60,723 nt of DNA from positions 1 through 60,723 of the forward strand of contig JAHHQN010000013.1 of assembly GCA_020026375.1 (NCBI GenBank), read 5' to 3'. Positions 1-6,884 of this stretch are shown piece by piece; position 1 is the stretch's first letter, and the number at the start of each line of letters is the position of its first letter. Made by a program: the position numbers and the translations under genes. The notes under the pieces were generated by a model. The model was not told the origin of the DNA, made no database searches, and saw only the letters and a program-made list of their open reading frames with translations. Source of the stretch: Alistipes sp. GTDB taxonomy: Bacteria; Bacteroidota; Bacteroidia; Bacteroidales; Rikenellaceae.

Positions 1-235
1 TGACGAGTGGACATGTGACCGCAAGGCCTGTTTCGGGCGGATTGGGCGGTGTCGGGCGGCTGGGTGGGGCATTGACGCGGTGGCGGAGAAAAGACGGCAT
101 ACGGGGCGGAAAACGGGCGTTGTCGGGGTGCGGCGGAGCGAGTATCATGTGTGCAGTGAAGAGTGGTAATGGGCATGCAGGAACGATAGTCAAGGGTGCG
201 GTGAAGTGCGCGTGAAGGTGCGGCTGCGGAGGCGG
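1..235. other. Non-coding flank, no gene supported
   Basis: GC-rich sequence with no convincing coding region. A 66-codon open frame on the plus strand (15-215) is glycine/arginine-rich, lacks recognisable motifs and has no upstream promoter box, so it is not called. A frame on the minus strand runs off the window edge from an ATG near 177 and is equally unconvincing. Confidence 0.5.
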
Positions 236-251
236 TGTTCCACGTGGAACA
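236..251. other. parS centromere-like site (ParB binding)
   Basis: The sequence TGTTCCACGTGGAACA is a perfect 16-bp palindrome. It matches the conserved bacterial chromosomal parS consensus (TGTTNCACGTGNAACA), the loading site of the ParB CTPase. It sits in non-coding DNA between the window edge and the mnmG terminator. Chromosomal parS sites normally cluster near the replication origin, and mnmG (gidA) is origin-proximal in many bacteria, so the context agrees. No parA or parB is visible here. A 16-bp perfect match by chance in 60 kb is very unlikely. Confidence 0.88.
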
Positions 252-308
252 TAGGGTGAGCCCTCCCCTACCCCACCGACTCGGGGGTGTCCGATTTTCT
301 GTCGGCAC

Positions 309-351
309 AAAAAAACCACGGACAGTCTTTACGGACTGTCCGTGGTTTTTT
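309..351 (-). terminator. Intrinsic terminator after mnmG
   Basis: A stem of about 14 bp (CCACGGACAGTC paired with GACTGTCCGTGG, 6-nt loop) is flanked by an A-run on the left and a T-run on the right. It can stop transcription on either strand. On the minus strand it closes the pheS-mnmG operon about 60 nt past the mnmG stop, and it isolates the operon from the parS region. Confidence 0.9.
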
Positions 352-412
352 GCTTGAAGGAATAATCGGCTCGCCGTGTTTTGCGGCGCGGCCCTTGTGT
401 GGGTATGTGCGG

Positions 413-2326
413 CTATCGGCCGAACTTCACCAGCAGGACATTGACATCGGCGGGCGACACTCCCGGTATGCGCGAGGCCTGACCGATGGTCGAGGGGCGT
501 ATGCGCGAGAGTTTCTGTCGTGCCTCGATGGTCAGCGACTGCATCGAGAAGAAGTCGAAGCCCTCGGGAATCTTCACCTCCTCGAGACGGTGGAGCTTCG
601 AGGCGATGAATCGTTCACGCTCGATGTATCCGCGGTACTTGATTTGAATCTCGGCCTCCTCAATCACCTCGTCGGAGAGTTCGCTCTTGGCGATGAATTT
701 CTTGAGGCGCGGCAGGGCTTCGGCAATCGATGCGATGGTCACATTGTTGCGAGTGAGTATGTCGTAGAGCTTTCTGCCCTGCGTGAGCGGCTCGTTGCCG
801 ACGGATTTCAGATAGTCGTTGATTTCCGTTATTTTGACACTGTATCCCTTGGCGAACGAAATAAACGATTCTACGAGCGTATTTTTTTTGTCGAAATCGG
901 CCCATCTTTTTTCCGAAATCAGACCGATGCGCCGGCCGATGGGTGTGAGTCGCAGGTCGGCATTGTCCTGACGCAGGAGGATACGGTACTCGGCACGCGA
1001 GGTGAACATGCGGTAGGGTTCGTCGACGCCCTTGGTCACCAGGTCGTCAATCAGCACACCGATGTAGGCTTCGTCGCGCTGGAGGACGACGGGCTCCTTG
1101 CCGGCGAGTTTCTGATGGGCGTTGATGCCGGCCATCAGACCCTGTGCGTCGGCCTCCTCGTAGCCCGTGGTGCCGTTGACCTGTCCGGCGAAGTAGAGTC
1201 CTTCGACGAGTTTGGTCTCGAGGGTGTGGTGGAGCTGTGTGGGCGGAAAATAGTCGTACTCGATGGCGTAGCCCGGGCGGTAGATATGCACGTCCTCCAG
1301 ACCGCTGATCTGGTGGAGGGCCTTCCACTGCACGTCCCACGGCAGCGACGACGAGAATCCGTTGAGATAGTATTCGTTGTTGTTTCTGCCCTCGGGTTCG
1401 AGGAAGAGCTGGTGCTGCTGCTTGTCGGCGAAGGTGCGCAGCTTGTCCTCGATGCTGGGACAGTAGCGCGGACCGATGCCCTTGATGGTGCCGTTGAAGA
1501 GCGGCGAGAGTTCGAATCCCGACTTGAGGGTGTCATGCACCCGGGGCGAGGTGTAGACCAGGAAGCACGGCAACTGGTCTTTGACCGGTTCTATATCGGT
1601 GCGGAAGGAGAACTTGCAGGGGTTTTCGTCGCCATATTGGGGCTCGAGGGCGTCGAAATTGATGGTGCGGGCATCGAGACGCGAGGGGGTTCCGGTCTTC
1701 ATGCGTCCCTGCTCGAAGCCCATCTTCACCAGCGAGGCGGTGACACCGTGTGAGGCGGCATCGCCTGCCCTGCCGCCCTCGGCATGCGCCGCACCGCAGT
1801 GCATCATGCCTTCGAGAAAGGTGCCGGCGGTGAGAATCACGGCCTTGCAGCCGAACTCCACGCCCATGCGGGTCTTCACACCGCGTATGTGGCAGCGGTA
1901 TCCTCTGGCGGCGGAGGGTGACGAGGGGTCGTAATCCTCGTCGTAGAGCAGCTCCACGGCGGCGTCCTGCCAGATGTAGAGGTCGTCGGTGTTCTCCAGC
2001 GTGCGGAGCCACTCCTCCGAGAAACGCGCCTTGTCGCACTGCGCACGCGGACTCCACATGGCGGGGCCTTTCGAGCGGTTGAGCATGCGGAACTGTATGG
2101 TGGTGAGGTCGGTGATGCGTCCCATTTCGCCGCCAAGAGCGTCTATCTCCCTGACTATCTGGCCTTTGGCCACTCCGCCCACGGCGGGGTTACACGACAT
2201 GTTGCCCATCTTGGTCATGTCCATGGTCAGCAGCAGGGTCTTCGAGCCGAGTTTGGCGGCCGTAGCGGCGGCCTCACAACCGGCATGGCCGCCGCCGATG
2301 ACGATGATGTCGTAGTCGAGTCTCAT
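413..2326 (-). CDS. mnmG: tRNA uridine-5-carboxymethylaminomethyl modification enzyme MnmG (GidA)
   Basis: 637 aa, the usual length. With MnmE (not in the window) it installs the carboxymethylaminomethyl group on U34 of tRNAs reading NNA/NNG codons; cytoplasmic and FAD-dependent. The N-terminal dinucleotide fold carries GGGHAG at residues 11-16, followed by the conserved NPAVGGVAKG block. The two GidA signatures GPRYCPSIEDK and AGQVNGTTGYEEA are present, and a helical MnmE-binding C-terminus follows. The ATG at 2326 was chosen because it gives the canonical N-terminus just before the FAD motif. It overlaps the ybeY stop as ATGA, implying translational coupling. Last gene of the pheS operon. 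Confidence 0.97.
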   Translation of the reverse strand: MRLDYDIIVIGGGHAGCEAAATAAKLGSKTLLLTMDMTKMGNMSCNPAVGGVAKGQIVREIDALGGEMGRITDLTTIQFRMLNRSKGPAMWSPRAQCDKARFSEEWLRTLENTDDLYIWQDAAVELLYDEDYDPSSPSAARGYRCHIRGVKTRMGVEFGCKAVILTAGTFLEGMMHCGAAHAEGGRAGDAASHGVTASLVKMGFEQGRMKTGTPSRLDARTINFDALEPQYGDENPCKFSFRTDIEPVKDQLPCFLVYTSPRVHDTLKSGFELSPLFNGTIKGIGPRYCPSIEDKLRTFADKQQHQLFLEPEGRNNNEYYLNGFSSSLPWDVQWKALHQISGLEDVHIYRPGYAIEYDYFPPTQLHHTLETKLVEGLYFAGQVNGTTGYEEADAQGLMAGINAHQKLAGKEPVVLQRDEAYIGVLIDDLVTKGVDEPYRMFTSRAEYRILLRQDNADLRLTPIGRRIGLISEKRWADFDKKNTLVESFISFAKGYSVKITEINDYLKSVGNEPLTQGRKLYDILTRNNVTIASIAEALPRLKKFIAKSELSDEVIEEAEIQIKYRGYIERERFIASKLHRLEEVKIPEGFDFFSMQSLTIEARQKLSRIRPSTIGQASRIPGVSPADVNVLLVKFGR

Positions 2327-2757
2327 CGTGCTTCCTCCCAGAATTTGAGGTATTTGTCCTCCTTGGCGTGCATCTCCTTGTTGGTTTCGGGGGTTTTGTC
2401 GCCCTGTCCGCAGAGGTGCAGCACGCCGTGGACCACCACGCGGCGCATCTCCTTGAGGTAGGTGGCGCCGTACTGACGGGCATTGTCCTTGACGGTTTCT
2501 ACATCGATGAAGATGTCGCCCGAGACGTATTTTTCGTCCTTGAGGTCGCTGTAATCGAAGGTGATGACGTCGGTGAAGTAGTCGTGTCCCAGATACTGGC
2601 GGTTCATCTCGAGGAGACGGGCTGCCGAGCAGAATATATAGTTCACGTCGCCCATCGAGTAACCCTCGGCGAGGGCCACCTGTTCGAGCCACTGTGCGGT
2701 GAGTCGTTTTTGGGGCAACACATAGTGACAATCGTCTGTGTAGTAGTGTACTGCCAT
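2323..2757 (-). CDS. ybeY: Endoribonuclease YbeY, 16S rRNA 3'-end maturation
   Basis: 144 aa from the ATG at 2757 (starting MAVHYY), the normal family size. An in-frame ATG at 2808 would overlap the preceding gene and add 17 residues, so it is less likely. YbeY is a single-domain metal-dependent RNase for 16S rRNA processing and ribosome quality control. The hallmark region reads HGVLHLCGQGDKTPE: the first two metal-ligand histidines (HGxLH) are present, but the third histidine of the textbook HGxLHLxGyDH motif is not in its usual place. The stop overlaps the mnmG start by 4 nt. Confidence 0.93.
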   Translation of the reverse strand: MAVHYYTDDCHYVLPQKRLTAQWLEQVALAEGYSMGDVNYIFCSAARLLEMNRQYLGHDYFTDVITFDYSDLKDEKYVSGDIFIDVETVKDNARQYGATYLKEMRRVVVHGVLHLCGQGDKTPETNKEMHAKEDKYLKFWEEAR

Positions 2758-2792
2758 ATCTTGAATCTTAAAGTGTGTGTAAAAAAACGGTA

Positions 2793-3914
2793 TTATCTCT
2801 TGAAACATTGCGCCGCCGACATCTGCTGGCCGGGGTTGGGCGGATAGATGCCGAAGATGATGCGGTATTCGGTCTTCATGGTGGCGAAGTCGACGGCTGC
2901 GCCCACGGTGCCGATTTGCTGGTTGCGGCTCACCTTCTCGCCCTTGGCCACACACACCGAACCCAGATTGGCGTAGGAGGTGATGTATTCGCCGTGGGCC
3001 ACGAACACATCGTACTTCTCGGTGATGCGGTTCTTCTTGATTTCCACGATTTTACCCTCGTAGATGGAGATGACCTGCGCGCCGCGTCGTCCCACCACTT
3101 CGGCCATGTTGCCCTTGTAGCGTTTGACGGCACCGCCCGCTACGGGCAGATGGAGTCCCGAGGTCTTGTAGGAGAACGAGGCACCCTCCTTGTTGCCCTT
3201 GGTGAGCTTGCGCAGCTCGGAGATGGCCACACTGAGCTGCTGCTCCTGTGCCAGCTTGCGGCGCAGGGCCTGACGCTCCTTTTCCGAGAGACGCTGCATG
3301 TCGCGGCGTGCCGTCGAGGCATCGCGTTCGAGTTTGAGCTTCTGGTCGGCCAGACGGCGGCTCACCGAGTCGAGCGAGCGGCGGCGGTCTTCGAGCTGTG
3401 CGCGTTCGTCGGCCACCCTTGAGGTCAACTCCCCTATCTCGCGCACCTTGTTGCGGCGCATGGCGGCCACCTCGCGCAGCACGGTGATTTTGTGGGCCAT
3501 GTCGTTGAAATCCTTCGACGAGAAGATGTAGGAGATGTAGTTCTGCTGACGGTAGTTGCGGTAGGCCTCCCTCACCATGGCGGCATATTGCTCCCTGTTG
3601 CGTTCGAGACGTCCGCCCAAATCGTCGGCCAGCATGTTCTTGCGGCGGATTTCCTCCTTGAGCAGGTCGGCCTCCTTTTCGGTCTCGTCCATCAGACGGG
3701 TGCGCGCCGATATCTGCCGCACGAGTCGTCGGGTCTGCTCCTCCGAGGCGGCCTTACCGCGTTTGATGTTGGCGATTTCGCGCTCCTCCTTTGCGATTTT
3801 CTGCTCCAGCGAGGCGATGACGCGCTTCTGCTCCGCAATCCTGTCACGCTGGGCATAGGCCGTGGTGACGCTGAGGAGCAGCAGGGGAAGCAATACGAGA
3901 CGGTAGCGATTCAT
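2793..3914 (-). CDS. EnvC-like murein hydrolase activator with degenerate LytM domain
   Basis: 373 aa. A signal peptide (about residues 1-21, ending AYAQ) is followed by a long coiled coil (about 25-245, rich in K/E/R heptads) and a C-terminal M23/LytM-like fold (about 255-365). This is the EnvC/NlpD layout: a periplasmic factor that switches on amidases during septum splitting. The LytM zinc ligands are not intact. One histidine survives in VAHGEYITSY, but the HxH strand is replaced by EYRIIFG, so it should be an activator and not a peptidase. It lies between a TPR protein and ybeY in one operon. Confidence 0.88.
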   Translation of the reverse strand: MNRYRLVLLPLLLLSVTTAYAQRDRIAEQKRVIASLEQKIAKEEREIANIKRGKAASEEQTRRLVRQISARTRLMDETEKEADLLKEEIRRKNMLADDLGGRLERNREQYAAMVREAYRNYRQQNYISYIFSSKDFNDMAHKITVLREVAAMRRNKVREIGELTSRVADERAQLEDRRRSLDSVSRRLADQKLKLERDASTARRDMQRLSEKERQALRRKLAQEQQLSVAISELRKLTKGNKEGASFSYKTSGLHLPVAGGAVKRYKGNMAEVVGRRGAQVISIYEGKIVEIKKNRITEKYDVFVAHGEYITSYANLGSVCVAKGEKVSRNQQIGTVGAAVDFATMKTEYRIIFGIYPPNPGQQMSAAQCFKR

Positions 3915-3940
3915 GGTGTGTGGCGTTGTGTGAGGGGGGA

Positions 3941-5749
3941 TTATTTCTTGTTTTCGGCCGGCGGGAAGCGGTCGGCGATGGACTGTGCGTCGTAGCCCGC
4001 CTCTAATGCCTTGCGCCAGTAGTTCTCGGCGATGAAACGGTCGCCCAGCGCGCAGGTGATGTCGCCCAGATGGACCAGCAGCGAGGGGCTGTTCTCCTTG
4101 TCGAGGACGATGGCCTGACGCATGATTTTGCGCGCCTCCTCGAGTCGTCCCCGACGGTACAACACCCAGGCATAGGTGTCGAGATAGGTGGCGTTGCTGC
4201 GTGAGGTGGCCTCCACGGCGCGGAGTGCCAGCTCCTCGGCCAGGGGAAGGCTGATGCCCTCGACGGCCAGGAAATAGGCGAAATTGTTCATCATCAGCAC
4301 ATTGTCGGGCTGGTATTTCAGACTCTTGTCATAGGCTTTGCGGGCCTGTGTCACGGCCTTGCGGTGGCGAGCGTCACCGGGGCGGATATTCTTCATTGCG
4401 CGCAGACCCTCGTCGGGCAGTCCCTCGCACGAAATCTGGAACCACGAGTCGGCAATCACGCCCCACAACTGTGCCTTCAGCGTGTCGGCCTCCACCCTCT
4501 TGAGCGATTCCGTGTAGACGGCTATGGCCTTGTCGTGCTGCTTGGCGCGGTCGTAGAGATTGCCCTGCAACATTCTCAGGTTCAGACTCTCGGGATAGCG
4601 TTTGAGTGCCTGTCCGAGATAGTGGTCCACCGAGTCGCGACGCTGGAGATAGTTCTCCATGTTGACAATCGAGTAGTAGTAGCCTTCGGGGGCGTTGTCG
4701 TCGGCCAGATGCACCTTGTAGAGTTCGAGGGCATGTTCCAGCTCGCCCGACAGAATCAGATGCTCGGCGTAGAGGTTCACCACCTCCTCCTCCTTGGGGT
4801 ATTTCACGGCAAGGACGCGGGCCAGCGCGTCAATCTGGAAGTAGTACTGACGGTAGAATTCGCGGTCCTTGGTGTAGATGTCGAAGCTTTCGATCTTGCG
4901 TTCGAGGGGCTCGTTGTCGGATTCGAAGATCTCCTTCGAAATCTGAAGCATCTTGCGGTAGTCCTGCCGTTTGGCATAGTGGTCTGCCAGCGCGTAGAGG
5001 GTTTCGAGCGAGCGCACCGAGGCCGAGTCGGCCTCGTAGGCCAGGCGGAAATGCACGGCGGCCAGCGAATCCTGACGGTTCATGTCGTAGAGACCGGCCA
5101 GAATGAGCTGGTTTTCGGCATTGTAGGGTGCCTCGTCGACAATGGCGCGTGCATCGGCAATGGCCTTGTCGGTCTGATTGGTCGAGAGGAGCAGCTGCCG
5201 CTTCATCTGGCTCAGCAGGGGAATACGGCCGAAGCGCACCTCCGCCGAGTCGAGGGTCGACAGGGCGGCATAGGGCTGCTTGCGCAGCTCGTAGAGAGCG
5301 GCCAGTATGCGGTAGTTGTCGGGGTTCTTGGGGTCGGCGTTCTTCAGTCGGACGAAGATGTCGAGCGCGTCGTGGTAGTCGCCTGCGTACAGCAGCGTCT
5401 GGGCGTAGAGACGGTGGTACCACAGATTGGTGCTGTCACCCTCATAGGCGCGGCGTGCGTGGTCGCGTGCCTCGCGGGGGGAGGTGGCGATGACGGCCAT
5501 GCCCAGCGCGTGGTGTGCCGGAGCATAGGAGGGGTCGGCCTCCAGAGCCTCACGGAAGAGTCGGGTGGCACGCGTGGTGTCGCCCGCTATGTCGAGAGCC
5601 TTGAGCCCTTCGGTGTAGAGATAAAGACTCTTCAGCGAATCGGCCCATTCGGGTACTTGACGGGGTGTCGTGACCTTGTTGTCGGCCATCGATGCGGTGG
5701 CGGCGAGCAGGGTGACCAGAATAGCCAATATCGCTGTCAGATGTCTCAT
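3941..5749 (-). CDS. Secreted tetratricopeptide-repeat protein
   Basis: 602 aa with a signal peptide (MRHLTAILAILVTLLAATAS-A). Nearly the whole mature chain is TPR-like helical repeats: motifs such as ALEADPSYAPAHHALGMAV, LKNADPKNPDNYRILAALY and LKRYPESLNLRMLQGNLYD recur about every 34 residues. It is predicted to be a periplasmic or membrane-associated scaffold. Homologous TPR proteins next to EnvC-like genes are common in Bacteroidota, but no specific job can be read from the sequence. It starts 31 nt after pheS and is probably cotranscribed with it. Confidence 0.85.
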   Translation of the reverse strand: MRHLTAILAILVTLLAATASMADNKVTTPRQVPEWADSLKSLYLYTEGLKALDIAGDTTRATRLFREALEADPSYAPAHHALGMAVIATSPREARDHARRAYEGDSTNLWYHRLYAQTLLYAGDYHDALDIFVRLKNADPKNPDNYRILAALYELRKQPYAALSTLDSAEVRFGRIPLLSQMKRQLLLSTNQTDKAIADARAIVDEAPYNAENQLILAGLYDMNRQDSLAAVHFRLAYEADSASVRSLETLYALADHYAKRQDYRKMLQISKEIFESDNEPLERKIESFDIYTKDREFYRQYYFQIDALARVLAVKYPKEEEVVNLYAEHLILSGELEHALELYKVHLADDNAPEGYYYSIVNMENYLQRRDSVDHYLGQALKRYPESLNLRMLQGNLYDRAKQHDKAIAVYTESLKRVEADTLKAQLWGVIADSWFQISCEGLPDEGLRAMKNIRPGDARHRKAVTQARKAYDKSLKYQPDNVLMMNNFAYFLAVEGISLPLAEELALRAVEATSRSNATYLDTYAWVLYRRGRLEEARKIMRQAIVLDKENSPSLLVHLGDITCALGDRFIAENYWRKALEAGYDAQSIADRFPPAENKK

Positions 5750-5780
5750 TGTCGTCTTGTGTATTAGGGGCGCTCCCGGG

Positions 5781-6815
5781 TTAGAGTGCCTTGTTGAACT
5801 GCTCGAGGAAACGCACGTCGTTCTCGAAGTAGAGGCGCAGGTCCTTCACTCCGTACTTGAGCATGGCGATACGCTCAATACCCATGCCGAAGGCGAATCC
5901 CGAATACTTCTTCGAGTCGATGCCGTTGGATTCCAGCACATTGGGGTCTACCATTCCGCAGCCCATGATTTCGAGCCAGCCGGTACCCTTGCACACGGGG
6001 CAGCCCTTGCCGCCGCAGAGGTTACACGACACGTCGACCTCGGCCGAAGGCTCGGTGAAGGGGAAGTAGGAGGGGCGCATGCGGATAGCGGTGTTCTCGC
6101 CGAAAATCTCCTTGGCGAAGTACTGCAGCGACTGCTTCATGTCGGCGAACGACACACCCTCGTCGATGTAGAGACCTTCGAGCTGGTGGAAGATGCAGTG
6201 GGCGCGGTAGGAGATGGCCTCGTTGCGGAACACACGGCCGGGGCATACCACTCTGATGGGCGGTTTCTGATGCTCCATGGTGCGCACCTGAATCGACGAG
6301 GTGTGGGTACGCAGCAGGATATCGGGGTTTTTCTCCACGAAGAAGGTGTCCTGCATGTCGCGTGCGGGGTGTTCGGGCGGGAAGTTGAGCGCCGAGAACA
6401 CATGCCAGTCGTCCTCGATTTCGGGACCCTCGGCCACCGTGTAGCCCAGGCGCGAGAAGACCTCCACAATTTCGTTCTTGACCAGCGAGATGGGGTGACG
6501 CGAGCCGATATGCTCCGACGAGCCGGGACGGGTCATGTCGCCGATGGCCGATGCCGACTCGTCGGCAGCGTCCTGCAACTGCTCGCGGAGGGTGTTGATG
6601 CGCTCCGTGGCGGCGGTTTTCAGACGGTTGATGAGCTGTCCCAATTCGCGTTTCTGCTCGGCAGGTACGGTCTTGAATTCGGCCATCAGGGCATTGAGTT
6701 CGCCCTTCTTACCCAATATCTTAATGCGGAAATTCTCTAATTCGGCCGCTGACTGTGGGGTGAACGCTTCAACTTGTTGAAGAAGTTTCTCGATTTTCTC
6801 TATCATATTTTGCAA
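5781..6815 (-). CDS. pheS: Phenylalanyl-tRNA synthetase alpha subunit
   Basis: 344 aa, the standard length. It forms the catalytic half of the (alpha-beta)2 enzyme that charges tRNA-Phe; pheT is not in the window. An N-terminal coiled coil (about 1-90) is followed by the class II catalytic core with motif 2 (FRNEAISYRAHCIFHQLEG) and motif 3 (GFAFGMGIERIAMLKYG). A CNLCGGKGCPVCKGTGW segment is the family's extra Cys-containing insert. It is the first gene of the minus-strand operon, with a promoter at 6863-6870. The downstream genes (TPR, EnvC-like, ybeY, mnmG) are separated by 35 nt or less. Confidence 0.97.
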   Translation of the reverse strand: MQNMIEKIEKLLQQVEAFTPQSAAELENFRIKILGKKGELNALMAEFKTVPAEQKRELGQLINRLKTAATERINTLREQLQDAADESASAIGDMTRPGSSEHIGSRHPISLVKNEIVEVFSRLGYTVAEGPEIEDDWHVFSALNFPPEHPARDMQDTFFVEKNPDILLRTHTSSIQVRTMEHQKPPIRVVCPGRVFRNEAISYRAHCIFHQLEGLYIDEGVSFADMKQSLQYFAKEIFGENTAIRMRPSYFPFTEPSAEVDVSCNLCGGKGCPVCKGTGWLEIMGCGMVDPNVLESNGIDSKKYSGFAFGMGIERIAMLKYGVKDLRLYFENDVRFLEQFNKAL

Positions 6816-6841
6816 TGTTTATCCTTTTTTCTCTACTTTTG
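6810..6841 (+). promoter_or_regulatory. Bacteroidota promoter of the patatin gene
   Basis: TACTTTTG (6834-6841) fits the -7 consensus TANNTTTG, and a TTG at 6810-6812 lies 21 nt upstream at the expected -33 position. The predicted start site is near 6848, leaving a leader of about 37 nt. Confidence 0.7.
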
Positions 6842-6862
6842 GGGATAGAAGTTTATATCACG

Positions 6863-6870
6863 CAAAGTTA
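6863..6870 (-). promoter_or_regulatory. -7 element of the pheS operon promoter
   Basis: On the minus strand this reads TAACTTTG, a consensus -7 box, placing the start site near 6856. No clear -33 TTG is present. It interleaves with the divergent patatin promoter, so the two polymerases compete for the same 30 bp. Confidence 0.65.
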
Positions 6871-6884
6871 CAAAAAATTAAGAT

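Noticed and set aside
287..1753. 488-codon open frame antisense to mnmG
   Set aside because: It runs through the mnmG terminator and lacks protein motifs.
2758..2808. Upstream ATG for ybeY
   Set aside because: It would overlap the EnvC-like gene and add residues not seen in the family.
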